A stretch of 64,000 nt of DNA from NCBI GenBank assembly GCA_963826145.1, contig CAWGVW010000002.1, positions 1,488,001 to 1,552,000 of the forward strand. Direction: 5' to 3'. Origin of the DNA: JBGPLJ01 sp963826145. Lineage in GTDB: Bacteria > Pseudomonadota > Gammaproteobacteria > Steroidobacterales > Steroidobacteraceae. The notes under the pieces were generated by a model. The model was not told where the DNA came from. It was given only the letters and a program-made list of their open reading frames with translations, and searched no databases. Positions 33,310 to 45,553 of this stretch are shown here, piece by piece (the first letter of the stretch is position 1; each line of letters begins with the position of its first letter). The translations under genes were made by a program, and so were the position numbers.

Positions 33310-34215
33310 ATGCATTCTCCCGATTCCATCCGCAGGTTCATCTTCGAGCGCTATCCGGTGCGCGGCTTCATCGTGCATCTCGACAGCAGCTGGCGTGCGG
33401 TGCTCGAACGCGCGGACTATCCGCCGGCGGTGCGGGAGCTGCTCGGCGAAGCGATGGTGTCGGCGACACTGCTTGCCGCGACGCTCAAGTTCGAGGGCAT
33501 GCTTACGTTGCAGCTTCAGGCACCGGGGCCGGTGCATCTGCTCGTTGCGCAGTGCACGGACCGCCATGCGATTCGCGGAGTCGCGAGATATCGCGACCTG
33601 CCCGAACAACTGAATGCCGCCGATGTGCTGCAGCAGCTGACCGGCGACGGACGGCTCAGCGTTAGCGTCGAGTCGTGTGACCAGGCGGCGCGCTACCAGG
33701 GGGTCGTGCCGCTCACGGGAAGTAGTTTCGCGACTTCCCTTGAAGCGTACTTCGGATCGTCAGAGCAGCTGCCGACGCGTATCTGGCTCACGGCGCAGGC
33801 CGACCGGGCCGCCGGCTTCCTGCTGCAGCGACTGCCGGCAGGCGAGCGCGACATGCCATCGCTCGAGGAGATCGATGAACTGTGGAATCGTGTCGGGCAC
33901 CTGGCCGCGACACTCACGCCCGAGGAACTGCTGGCACTCGCCGAAGGCACGCTATTGCACCGCCTTTTTCCTGAGGACGACGTGCGGTTGTTCGCCCCCA
34001 CACCCGCGTACTTTCAATGCCGTTGTTCGCGGGAACGGGTCGCCGGCATTCTGCGGTCGCTGGGAGAGCCGGAGATCCGGAGCATCCTCGCTGAGCGTGG
34101 CGCTGTCGAAGTACGCTGCGAATTCTGTAATCGCGCGTATGCCTTTGATGCTGTTGATTGCGCCGCCGTCTTCCGCCCGCCGGAAGGCACCCAGTCAAGC
34201 TCCCATCTGCAGTAG
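33310..34215 (+). CDS. hslO: Redox-regulated chaperone Hsp33
   Basis: Hsp33 is a holdase switched on by oxidation of its zinc centre. The four zinc cysteines are near the C-terminus as FQCRCSRERV and VRCEFCNRAY. N-terminal signatures are VRGFIVHLDSSWRAVLERA and LLAATLKFEG. The start MHSPDSIRRF at ATG 33310 gives 301 residues. The frame is open further upstream through the family B repeat, but homology begins only here. Because the repeat abuts the ATG, the usual ribosome-site region lies inside its right arm. Confidence 0.96.
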   Translation: MHSPDSIRRFIFERYPVRGFIVHLDSSWRAVLERADYPPAVRELLGEAMVSATLLAATLKFEGMLTLQLQAPGPVHLLVAQCTDRHAIRGVARYRDLPEQLNAADVLQQLTGDGRLSVSVESCDQAARYQGVVPLTGSSFATSLEAYFGSSEQLPTRIWLTAQADRAAGFLLQRLPAGERDMPSLEEIDELWNRVGHLAATLTPEELLALAEGTLLHRLFPEDDVRLFAPTPAYFQCRCSRERVAGILRSLGEPEIRSILAERGAVEVRCEFCNRAYAFDAVDCAAVFRPPEGTQSSSHLQ

Positions 34216-34284
34216 CTAACCCCGTCGGATAACGCCCACTGAGAACTGCCTCTCGGCGGAGGCAATCGCACGTGCTATATTGAA

Positions 34285-34302
34285 TATAAGGATATCTTGA
34301 TA
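34285..34302. promoter_or_regulatory. Candidate ArsR/SahR-type operator upstream of the metF operon
   Basis: An imperfect palindrome TATAAGGATATCTTGATA is centred on GATATC with 7 of 9 half-site pairs matching. It resembles AT-rich operators of the ArsR-type methionine/S-adenosylhomocysteine regulators that carry a central GATATC or GACATC. TTGAAT (34280-34285) and TACATA (34301-34306) could be promoter boxes overlapped by the operator. It lies 15 bases before the regulator's own ATG, which suggests autoregulation and control of metF and metH. Confidence 0.6.
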
Positions 34303-34316
34303 CATACAAGCCCATT

Positions 34317-35246
34317 ATGACCCAGCATGCTTTCGATGACGCCGTGGCGGCGCTGCGCGCAGCTGCGGAACCGACGCGCTTGCGACTGCTCGCGCTGTGC
34401 GTGGACGGCGAACTGACGGTCGGCGAGATCAGCCACGTGCTTGGTCAGAGCCAGCCGCGAGTGTCGCGACACCTGAAGCTGCTTTGCGATGCGCATCTGC
34501 TCGAGCGCTTTCGCGAAGAGCACTGGGTGTATTACCGCGTCGCCGGGCTCGGCAAAGGCGCGGACCTCGCGCGGCAACTGCTCGGGCTCGTAGCGCCCAC
34601 CGATCCCGTCGTGACGCGCGACCGCCAGCACGCGAATCAGGTCCGCGCTGCGCGGGCGGCGGCGGCTGCCGAGCACCTGCCGGATGACGAGACGTCGACA
34701 GCGCGCCGCGAGATGACGAGTGAATTGACTGCGAGTCTGCGCGCGGCTGTCTCCGGCGAACGTGTCGGGCAGTTGCTCGACATCGGCTCGGGGCTCGGCC
34801 GTGTGCTGCGCGTGCTCGCGCCGGAAGCCGACGAGGCAGTTGGCCTCGATATTTCCGTGGAAGCCCTGCGCTTTGCGCGCTCGACGCTGCATGCAGCCGG
34901 ACTCAATCGCTGCACCCTGCGTTGCGGTGACATGTATCACCTGCCGTTTCCCGCGGCGTCGTTCGACACGGTCACGATGGACGCCGTCCTGCATGGTGCG
35001 AAGGATCCCGTTGCCGTGCTGCGCCAGGCGGCGCAGGCGCTGCGGCCCGCCGGTCGCGTGGTTCTCCTCGACGAGGTCGAGAAACTCAGCCAGCGCCTTG
35101 GTCACCCGATGATCGACGGCGTGCTGCGCGACTGGCTGGAGCGTGCAGGTTTTGCCATTCAAAGCGTGCAGCGAGTGCGCACGAACAGCGGCGAAATCGT
35201 CATCATCGTGGCGCGGCGCGCGACGCGCTTCGAAGCCGCCGCCTGA
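34317..35246 (+). CDS. ArsR-family regulator fused to a SAM-dependent methyltransferase
   Basis: The 309-residue protein has two domains. Residues 1-90 form a winged helix of the ArsR family (TRLRLLALCVDGELTVGEIS, then SQPRVSRHLKLLCDAHLLER as the recognition helix). Residues about 130-305 form a class I methyltransferase with LLDIGSGLGRVLRVLAPEA, GLDISVEALRFAR and FDTVTMDAVLHGAKDP. It precedes metF and metH, so it is probably a sensor of SAM or S-adenosylhomocysteine, related to SahR-type methionine regulators. The domain may bind the ligand without catalysis, which I cannot decide. The likely operator stands just upstream. Confidence 0.88.
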   Translation: MTQHAFDDAVAALRAAAEPTRLRLLALCVDGELTVGEISHVLGQSQPRVSRHLKLLCDAHLLERFREEHWVYYRVAGLGKGADLARQLLGLVAPTDPVVTRDRQHANQVRAARAAAAAEHLPDDETSTARREMTSELTASLRAAVSGERVGQLLDIGSGLGRVLRVLAPEADEAVGLDISVEALRFARSTLHAAGLNRCTLRCGDMYHLPFPAASFDTVTMDAVLHGAKDPVAVLRQAAQALRPAGRVVLLDEVEKLSQRLGHPMIDGVLRDWLERAGFAIQSVQRVRTNSGEIVIIVARRATRFEAAA

Positions 35247-35259
35247 CGGGAGCGTCCAC

Positions 35260-36213
35260 GTGTACTTCAACAAGCAGAAGGATGCTGCAACTCCCCCGAC
35301 CGGCAAGCGGGCGACCACAGGCCGTGCCCCGGTTGTTTCCTTCGAGTTCTTCCCGCCGGGCGATGAGCAGATGGAGCGGACACTGTGGCAATCCATCGAG
35401 CGCCTCGGTCCGCTTGGTCCGCGCTTCGTCTCGGTGACCTACGGGGCGGATGGGTCGACGCGGACCCGCACACACAACGTCGTTGCCCGTGTACAGCGGG
35501 AAACGAACCTGACCGGCGCACCGCATCTCACGTGTATCGGTGCGAGCAGAGCCGATGTGCTCGACATCGCGCGAGTCTACTGGGCGAGCGGCATCCGCCA
35601 CATCGTTGCGTTGCGCGGCGACGCGCAGCAGGGAGAAGCGGGCTACACGCCACATGCCGGCGGCTTCCCCTATGCTGTCGATCTGGTCCGGGGTCTGAAG
35701 GACGTTGGCGACTTCGATATCTCGGTCGCTGCGTATCCGGAGACCCACCCGGAGGCGAAGAGCGCTGCCGCCGATCTCGACAATCTCAAGCGCAAGATCG
35801 ACGCTGGCGCGAGCCGCGCGATCACGCAGTTCTTCTTCGACGTCGACGTGTATCTGCGGTTTCGCGACCGGTGCCACGCTGCCGGTATCGAAGTGAGCAT
35901 CGTGCCAGGCATCCTGCCGATCACGCGCTTTCCACAGATCACGAAATTCGCCGCGCGTTGCGGCGCCACCATCCCGGCCTGGCTCGCGCGCCGCTTCGAA
36001 GGCCTCGAAGAGGATCCGGAGACGCGCCGATTGATCGCAGCGAGCGTCGCCATCGACCAGGTGCACACGCTCGAGCGGCACGGCGTCGAGGAATTTCATT
36101 TCTACACGCTGAATCGGGCGGAACTGACCTACGCGATCTGCCATGCCCTGGGCTTGCGCGAAAAAGGTGCGGAAAAGGGGACGGAATCATTATCGGCAAA
36201 GGCGACTGGGTAG
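35260..36213 (+). CDS. metF: 5,10-methylenetetrahydrofolate reductase
   Basis: MetF reduces methylene-THF to methyl-THF, the methyl donor for MetH. This FAD-containing TIM barrel has VVSFEFFPPGDEQMERTLW, SVTYGADGSTRTRTH, HIVALRGD and ITQFFFDVDVYLRF. I choose GTG 35260, preceded by GGGAG at 8 bases, giving 317 residues; the frame is open earlier but only overlaps the regulator. The C-terminal residues after LGLREKG (AEKGTESLSAKATG) are encoded by a GGGGACAG-type repeat, so the original end was probably altered by it. Confidence 0.95.
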   Translation: MYFNKQKDAATPPTGKRATTGRAPVVSFEFFPPGDEQMERTLWQSIERLGPLGPRFVSVTYGADGSTRTRTHNVVARVQRETNLTGAPHLTCIGASRADVLDIARVYWASGIRHIVALRGDAQQGEAGYTPHAGGFPYAVDLVRGLKDVGDFDISVAAYPETHPEAKSAAADLDNLKRKIDAGASRAITQFFFDVDVYLRFRDRCHAAGIEVSIVPGILPITRFPQITKFAARCGATIPAWLARRFEGLEEDPETRRLIAASVAIDQVHTLERHGVEEFHFYTLNRAELTYAICHALGLREKGAEKGTESLSAKATG

Positions 36214-36219
36214 AGCCGG

Positions 36220-39966
<3,747 letters not shown>

Positions 39967-39974
39967 TTCGCTCT

Positions 39975-40011
39975 TCACCCTCTCCCCAGCGGGGACAGGG
40001 TAGGGTGAGGG
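39975..40011. repeat. CCCTCTCCC-type hairpin (family E, copy E2), possible shared terminator
   Basis: CACCCTCTCCCC faces GGGGACAGGGTAGGGTG around a short AGC loop, with a few mismatches. It occupies the 47-base gap between convergent metH and mtgA, where a bidirectional terminator is expected, but there is no T-run. The sequence is of the same kind as the larger repeat at 57313-57421. Confidence 0.6.
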
Positions 40012-40013
40012 CT

Positions 40014-40772
40014 CTACCGCCGTCGCTTCTTGATCTGTGCGAGCTGCTCGGGGTGAGGGTTGCGCAGCTCGGCGAGATAGGCCGGGCCGCCGAGGCTTTC
40101 CATCTGATCCGCGATCCAGTCGCGCCGGCGCAGGACGTAGTTCGATGGGGCCTCGACGCGCAGGCGCTTGGGGTTGGGCAGCACGGCCGCGAGCAGTGCG
40201 GCCTGATCGCGATTGAGGCGTGCCGGCGGCATCCGGAAGAAATTCTTGCTTGCGGCACCGACGCCGTAAACCCCGCGGCCGAATTCCGCAATGTTGAGAT
40301 AAACCTCGAGAATGCGCTCCTTCGGCCAGAGCCACTCGATCAGCAGCGTGAAATACGCCTCGAATCCCTTGCGGATGAAGCTGTGCCCCTGCCAGAGGAA
40401 GAGGTTCTTCGCGACCTGCTGTGTAATCGTGCTCGCGCCGCGCTGGCGCCCGCCGTCCTCAGCCTCATCGAGCGCGTTCTGGATCTGATCGAAGTCGAAG
40501 CCCGAGTGATAGGGAAACTTCTGGTCCTCGCTCGCGATTACCGCGACGCGCATCTGCGGTGAGATGGCCGCGCCTTGCGTCCATTCATGCCGGAACTTGA
40601 ATCTTGAATCGCCGGATACGGTCGCCGCGATTCGATCCTCGAGTATCACGGCGCTCGTGACAGGATCGATCCAGCGCAGCGCGAGCACGGTGACAAGCGT
40701 ACCCGCGAACCACGCGATCGCGGCCCACAGGAACCACTTGCCGAGTCGGCGGAGCCTGCGGCGGCCGGCCAT
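40014..40772 (-). CDS. mtgA: Monofunctional biosynthetic peptidoglycan glycosyltransferase
   Basis: MtgA polymerises lipid II into glycan strands without a transpeptidase domain. One N-terminal membrane anchor (WFLWAAIAWFAGTLVTVLAL) is followed by the GT51 domain. Motifs are VAVIASEDQKFPYHSGFD with the catalytic Glu, RQRGASTITQQVAKNLFLW, and RILEVYLNIAEFGRGVYGVG. The 252-residue length is normal. It is last in the prmC-ppiB-mtgA series. Confidence 0.96.
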   Translation of the reverse strand: MAGRRRLRRLGKWFLWAAIAWFAGTLVTVLALRWIDPVTSAVILEDRIAATVSGDSRFKFRHEWTQGAAISPQMRVAVIASEDQKFPYHSGFDFDQIQNALDEAEDGGRQRGASTITQQVAKNLFLWQGHSFIRKGFEAYFTLLIEWLWPKERILEVYLNIAEFGRGVYGVGAASKNFFRMPPARLNRDQAALLAAVLPNPKRLRVEAPSNYVLRRRDWIADQMESLGGPAYLAELRNPHPEQLAQIKKRRR

Positions 40773-40799
40773 GGGTCGGGGACGAGCGCCTGGAGAGGA

Positions 40800-41309
40800 T
40801 CAGGTCGCCGGAATCCTGGCCGACTCGACGACGATGTCGTCCTTCGGCACGTCGTCGTGCCCCTTGCGCCGGCCCGTTTCGGTGGCCGCAATCTTGTCGA
40901 TCACGTCCATGCCGACCGTGATCTTGCCGAAAACGGCATAGCCGAAGCTGCCCGGCTTGTGATCGAGGAAATCGTTGTCGACGAGATTGACGAAGAATTG
41001 CGAGGTCGCGCTGTCGACCTCGTTGGTGCGCGCCATCGAAAGTGTGCCGCGCTTGTTCTTCAGGCCGTTCTTCGCCTCGTTCCTGACTGGCGCGCGCGTC
41101 TTCTTCTGCTGCATGTCGCCTGTGAGCCCACCGCCCTGGATGACGAAGCCCGGGATCACGCGATGAAAGATGGTGCCGTCGAAGTGGCCGTCTTCGGCAT
41201 ATTTCAGGAAATTCTCGGTCGAGAGCGGAGCTTCGTTCGCAAAGAGTTCGATGGTGAACGAACCGAGCGAGGTCGTGAAGACGACGGTCGGAGCGGCGGG
41301 TTTCGTCAT
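40800..41309 (-). CDS. ppiB: Cyclophilin-type peptidyl-prolyl cis-trans isomerase
   Basis: This is a cytoplasmic cyclophilin of 169 residues without a signal peptide. Active-site motifs are FHRVIPGFVIQGGG (catalytic Arg) and SMARTNEVDSATSQFFVNL. It lies between prmC and mtgA, with short spacers of 28 and 27 bases. The gene symbol follows the cytoplasmic E. coli form. Confidence 0.93.
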   Translation of the reverse strand: MTKPAAPTVVFTTSLGSFTIELFANEAPLSTENFLKYAEDGHFDGTIFHRVIPGFVIQGGGLTGDMQQKKTRAPVRNEAKNGLKNKRGTLSMARTNEVDSATSQFFVNLVDNDFLDHKPGSFGYAVFGKITVGMDVIDKIAATETGRRKGHDDVPKDDIVVESARIPAT

Positions 41310-41337
41310 GGCGGCGTGGGTCCCTTCAGTTGTTTTC

Positions 41338-42168
41338 TCACGCGATCTGGCCGGCCGTCACGCGTTCGCGCCCGGCCAGGTCATCGAGGGTGCGTATGTT
41401 ACTGAATCCCGCACGGGCGAACAGTCTTCTTGCGGCCGCGCCCTGGTCCGAGCCGTGCTCGACGAGCAGGTGGCCGGCCTGCCGCAGATGCACGGGGGCG
41501 TCGCGAATGATGACCTCAAGCGCTTCGATGCCGAGCGGACCGGGAACGAGCGCAGACCGCGGTTCGTAAGACAGCGCGGCGGCCGCAAGGGCGGGATCGG
41601 CAGCAGCAATGTATGGCGGGTTCGACACGATGACGTCGAATCGCTGCATGTCGAGAGGACCGTACCAGTCGCCGAGCACGAATTCGATGCGATCAAGTCC
41701 GAGGCGCAGGGCGTTCTGCCGCGCCACGGTCAAAGCGGCCTCGGAGACGTCCGTCGCCGTCACGCGCCAAGTGGGCCGTTCCTTCGCAAGTGCAAGGGCA
41801 ATCGCGCCGCTGCCGGTGCCAAGATCCAGCACCTCGATTGGCCGACCTGCTTGGCCAGTGGCGAGCGCTGCCTCAACCAAGCCTTCGGTTTCCGGCCTCG
41901 GCACCAGCACGCTGGCATCCACCTTCAGCGGCAGCGACCAGAATTCCTTTGCGCCGGCGAGGTAGGCGAGGGGTTCGCCGGCTTCGAGCCGCTTCCACAG
42001 TTGCGCGAAGGACTGCGCCGCCGGCGCCGACACTGGAGCGTCCAGTCGGGCGAGAAGTTCGCCCCGGTTGATGCCAAGGCAATGGGCCAGCAGCAGCTCG
42101 CCATCACGGCGCAATTCGCGGCTACATGCCGACAAGGTGTCGGAAACGGTCAAAGGCTCTCGATTCAT
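41338..42168 (-). CDS. prmC: Peptide chain release factor N5-glutamine methyltransferase
   Basis: PrmC methylates the Gln of the GGQ motif in release factors 1 and 2. Motifs are LVPRPETEGLVEAAL, the SAM-binding LDLGTGSGAIALALA and the catalytic SNPPYI. The 276-residue length is normal. In many relatives it directly follows prfA; here prfA is nearly 10 kb away at 51950, so the pair has been separated. It is divergent from cbs with a 46-base gap. Confidence 0.96.
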   Translation of the reverse strand: MNREPLTVSDTLSACSRELRRDGELLLAHCLGINRGELLARLDAPVSAPAAQSFAQLWKRLEAGEPLAYLAGAKEFWSLPLKVDASVLVPRPETEGLVEAALATGQAGRPIEVLDLGTGSGAIALALAKERPTWRVTATDVSEAALTVARQNALRLGLDRIEFVLGDWYGPLDMQRFDVIVSNPPYIAAADPALAAAALSYEPRSALVPGPLGIEALEVIIRDAPVHLRQAGHLLVEHGSDQGAAARRLFARAGFSNIRTLDDLAGRERVTAGQIA

Positions 42169-42214
42169 CTAGAATTGCGCGCCATTCACGGTTACCGACG
42201 TCCTCGGGATCCTC

Positions 42215-43582
42215 ATGCAAGTCTTCGACAACGTCCTCGACATGATCGGGCATACGCCGATGCTCCGCCTGCGCAAGTTCAGCGCCGGACCCTGCGAACT
42301 CTACCTCAAGCTCGAATTCATGAATCCGGCGGGCTCGATCAAGGATCGCATCGGCGTCAGCATGATCGAGGAAGCCGAGCGGCGCGGCCAGATCAAACCG
42401 GGCGACACGCTCGTCGAAGCGACCGCCGGCAACACCGGGCTCGGCCTTGCCCTGGTCGCCGCCCAGCGGGGCTACAAGCTCATCCTCGTACTGCCCGACA
42501 AGATGAGCCAGGAGAAGATCTTCAACCTGCGCGCCATGGGCGCCGAGGTCGTGCTCACGCGGTCGGACGTCGCGAAGGGACATCCCGAGTATTACCAGGA
42601 TCTCGGCGCGCGCATAGCGAAGGAAAAGGGCGCGTACTTCGTCAACCAGTTTGCGAATCCCGACAATTCGCTCGCTCACGAAAAGACGACCGGGCCCGAA
42701 ATCTGGGAGCAGATGGGCGGCAAGCTTGATGCGGTTGTCGTCGGCGTCGGCTCGAGCGGCACGATCGCGGGGCTTGCGCACTATTTCCAGAAGATCGCGC
42801 CGCACGTCGAACTGGTGCTCGCCGATCCGCAGGGCTCGGTGCTCACGCACTACATCGAAACCGGGCAGCTCACCACGAAAGGCTCGTGGCTCGTCGAAGG
42901 CATCGGCGAGGACTTCATTCCGAGCATCTGCGATTTTTCGCTTACGAAGAAGGCCTACAGCATCGCCGACAGCGAGAGCTTCGCGACCGCGCGCGCACTC
43001 CTGAAAGAGGAAGGCATCCTCGCCGGCTCATCGACCGGGACGCTGCTCGCGGCCGCGCTCCGCTACTGCCGCGACCAGAAGTCACCGAAGCGCGTCGTGA
43101 CTTTCGCCTGCGACACGGGCAGCCGCTACCTCTCCAAGCTCTTCAATGATTTCTGGATGGAGGATCAGGGTTTCATCCGGCGCGAGCACTACGGTGACCT
43201 GCGCGACATGATCGGCCGCCCGCACGACGAGCGCGCCACCATTACCGTTGGACCGAACGACGTTGTCACGACGGCGCACAACCGCCTGCGCAATTCCGGC
43301 ATCTCGCAGCTGCCGGTGCTCGACAATGGGAGGCTCATCGGCGTGCTCACGGAAGAGGACATCATGCGCTTCGCCTTTGGCCATCCGGATCGCCTCGGGG
43401 CGCCGGTCAAGGAGGCGATGCAGACGGCCTTCATCAGCGTGCCGAAGGAAATGGCCCTGAAGAGCCTCGTCTCGATCCTGCAGGTTGCCCCGTACGCCGT
43501 GGTGCTCGACGAGGATCAATTCCTCGGACTCATAACGCGGGCGGATGTCCTCAATCACCTGCGCCGCGAGGTGCCGACATGA
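42215..43582 (+). CDS. cbs: Cystathionine beta-synthase
   Basis: CBS condenses serine and homocysteine to cystathionine. This fold-type II PLP enzyme has the lysine in FMNPAGSIKDRIGVSMIE near residue 44. ATAGNTGLGLALVAAQRG is the substrate loop and GSSGTIAG the phosphate loop. There is no haem-binding N-terminal extension. The last 125 residues form a pair of CBS domains (GISQLPVLDNGRLIGVLTEE and following), which may sense adenosyl ligands. The 455-residue length fits bacterial CBS with regulatory domains. It overlaps the gamma-lyase gene by ATGA. Confidence 0.95.
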   Translation: MQVFDNVLDMIGHTPMLRLRKFSAGPCELYLKLEFMNPAGSIKDRIGVSMIEEAERRGQIKPGDTLVEATAGNTGLGLALVAAQRGYKLILVLPDKMSQEKIFNLRAMGAEVVLTRSDVAKGHPEYYQDLGARIAKEKGAYFVNQFANPDNSLAHEKTTGPEIWEQMGGKLDAVVVGVGSSGTIAGLAHYFQKIAPHVELVLADPQGSVLTHYIETGQLTTKGSWLVEGIGEDFIPSICDFSLTKKAYSIADSESFATARALLKEEGILAGSSTGTLLAAALRYCRDQKSPKRVVTFACDTGSRYLSKLFNDFWMEDQGFIRREHYGDLRDMIGRPHDERATITVGPNDVVTTAHNRLRNSGISQLPVLDNGRLIGVLTEEDIMRFAFGHPDRLGAPVKEAMQTAFISVPKEMALKSLVSILQVAPYAVVLDEDQFLGLITRADVLNHLRREVPT

Positions 43583-44739
43583 AGAAGAAAGGAGCGCTGG
43601 GCTTTGCGACGCGTGCGATCCATGCGGGCCAGAGCCCGGATCCGAGCACGGGCGCGGTGATGCCGCCGATCTACGCGACGTCCACTTACGCGCAGGAGAG
43701 CCCGGGCAAGCACAAGGGCTACGAATATTCGCGTACGCAGAACCCAACCCGCATGGCGTATGAGCGCTGCATCGCCGATCTCGAGGGCGGCATGCAGGGT
43801 TACGCATTCGCGTCGGGAATGGCGGCAACGGCGACGGTCCTCGAACTCTTGCCGGCCGGCAGCCACGTGGTCGCCATGGAGGACCTCTACGGCGGGACCT
43901 TCCGGCTCTTCGAGCGCGTGCGCCGCTCGACGGCCGGCATGGACATCGCCTTCGTCGATCTCGGCAAGACGGGCACGCTCGAGGCTGCCCTCAAGACGAA
44001 CACCCGGATGGTCTGGATCGAAACACCGACGAATCCGACGCTGCGCCTCGTCGACATCGCGGCCGTGTCCGCAATCGCGCGGGCGCGCGGCATCCTCACG
44101 GTCGTCGACAATACATTTGCGACGCCCTGGAGCCAGCGGCCGCTTGAACTTGGCGCGGACATCGTCGTGCACTCGGCGACGAAGTACCTGAATGGCCACT
44201 CCGACATGGTCGGCGGTATTGCCGTGGTGCGCGACCCCGCGCTCGCCGAAAAGATGGCGTTCCTGCACAACGCGATCGGCGCGATCGCTGGACCCTTCGA
44301 CAGCTTCCTCGCGCTCAGGGGCTTGAAGACCCTGCCGCTGCGCATGCAGCGCTCGAGTGAAAGCGCGCTCGGCATTGCGACCTGGCTCGAGGCGCACGCA
44401 CGGGTGGAGCGGGTCCTTTATCCAGGGCTTGCGAGCCACCCGCAGCACGCACTCGCGAAACGCCAGCTGCAGAACGGGTTCAGCGGGATCGTCACCTTCT
44501 TCATCCGCGGCGGAATGGAGGAAGCCCGTCGCTTTCTCGAGCGCCTCGAAATCTTCGCGATTGCGGAAAGCCTGGGCGGCGTCGAGAGCCTCGTCGATCA
44601 CCCGGCCAGCATGACGCACGCTTCGGTGCCGCCCGATATGCGCCGCGAGCTTGGGATCAGCGATGCCATGATCCGGCTGTCCGTCGGCATCGAGGATGTC
44701 GCCGACCTCGTGGCCGATCTGGAACAGGCGTTCGGCTGA
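43579..44739 (+). CDS. Cystathionine gamma-lyase (Cys/Met metabolism PLP enzyme)
   Basis: This fold-type I PLP enzyme of the cystathionine gamma-synthase/lyase family has 386 residues. The PLP lysine is in VVHSATKYLNGHSDMVGG near 205. IHAGQSPDPSTGAVMPPIY and YEYSRTQNPTR are subgroup signatures. Coupling to cbs strongly suggests the lyase reaction (cystathionine to cysteine plus 2-oxobutyrate), that is reverse transsulfuration, although sequence alone does not exclude gamma-synthase activity. Confidence 0.92.
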   Translation: MKKKGALGFATRAIHAGQSPDPSTGAVMPPIYATSTYAQESPGKHKGYEYSRTQNPTRMAYERCIADLEGGMQGYAFASGMAATATVLELLPAGSHVVAMEDLYGGTFRLFERVRRSTAGMDIAFVDLGKTGTLEAALKTNTRMVWIETPTNPTLRLVDIAAVSAIARARGILTVVDNTFATPWSQRPLELGADIVVHSATKYLNGHSDMVGGIAVVRDPALAEKMAFLHNAIGAIAGPFDSFLALRGLKTLPLRMQRSSESALGIATWLEAHARVERVLYPGLASHPQHALAKRQLQNGFSGIVTFFIRGGMEEARRFLERLEIFAIAESLGGVESLVDHPASMTHASVPPDMRRELGISDAMIRLSVGIEDVADLVADLEQAFG

Positions 44740-45539
44740 TGTACAGCTTGCCACGCCGGCCGGCGAGCATCGGGCAGGTGCTCGATGCGGCCGTGATGCT
44801 GTTCAAGTATTCATTCAGCGCCACGCTGGCCTTCACCGTCGTTGCGGGCGTCCTTGATCTCATCCCGAATATCGTGTTGCTGGTGACCGAGCCCGAGGAT
44901 GTCGTCGCCGCCGCTTCCCGGACGCTATTTGCGCCGCGATCCGCTATCGACTGGTCGGTGGTCGCCGGCTGCCTGGCCCTGTGGTTCATCGTCAATGGAG
45001 CGGCCATGGCACGCGCGGAGTCGATCGCGCAGGGTGCCCGCGTCGGCATCGGCGCCGCTCTCGCTTTTGCCCTGCGCCGATCGCTCGCGCTGGTGCTCGG
45101 GACCGTCTGCTACTTCGTCGCGTGGTTGATCGGTCTCGTGTTTCTCGTCGTTCCTGGCGTGATCCTCATGGTGTCGCTGGTCGTTTACATGCCAGCCATT
45201 GTCGTCGACAACAGAAGTTTCGGCGACGCGCTCAGCCGCAGTCACACGCTGGTCTGGGGCAACTGGTGGCGGACCAGCACACTGCTCACGCTCGGGTTCA
45301 TCGTCATCTACGTGTTGTTCGGGATCGTCGAGATCGGGCTTGCACTGCTGACGCAGTTCCTCGGATTCGACCTGGCGACGCAGCTCCTCGTGCAGTTCAT
45401 CTCGGCCGCCATCATCACGATCTTCACGATGCCGTTCGCGAATGCGCTCATGCTCGAGATCTATCGGGATTTGAAGCTCCGCAAGGAAGGCGGCGACCTG
45501 GAGCAGCGTCTCGCGGCGCTCCGGCCCCAGTCCGTTTGA
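44739..45539 (+). CDS. Polytopic membrane protein, glycerophosphodiester phosphodiesterase membrane-domain-like
   Basis: The 266-residue protein has about six membrane segments (ATLAFTVVAGVLDLIPNIVL, VVAGCLALWFIVNGAAMARA, LIGLVFLVVPGVILMVSLVV and later ones). The VVPGVILMVSLVVYMPAIVV followed by GDALSRSHTLVWGNWW pattern is typical of membrane proteins grouped as YciC-like or glycerophosphoryl diester phosphodiesterase membrane domains. Function is unknown. It starts on the last base of the gamma-lyase stop and overlaps or abuts the DUF4129 gene, and so may belong with the MoxR-type cluster that follows. Confidence 0.75.
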   Translation: MYSLPRRPASIGQVLDAAVMLFKYSFSATLAFTVVAGVLDLIPNIVLLVTEPEDVVAAASRTLFAPRSAIDWSVVAGCLALWFIVNGAAMARAESIAQGARVGIGAALAFALRRSLALVLGTVCYFVAWLIGLVFLVVPGVILMVSLVVYMPAIVVDNRSFGDALSRSHTLVWGNWWRTSTLLTLGFIVIYVLFGIVEIGLALLTQFLGFDLATQLLVQFISAAIITIFTMPFANALMLEIYRDLKLRKEGGDLEQRLAALRPQSV

Positions 45540-45553
45540 CCGATCGACTTCCA

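Noticed and set aside
34216..34316. An SAH or SAM riboswitch before the metF operon
   Set aside because: Only about 100 bases are available and they show no conserved pseudoknot core; an ArsR-type operator explains the AT-rich palindrome better. The small TGCCTC/GAGGCA hairpin at 34247-34264 has no T-run.
41338..42168. prmC as a generic DNA adenine methyltransferase
   Set aside because: NPPY alone is ambiguous, but the N-terminal helical domain, length and PRPETE motif are those of PrmC.
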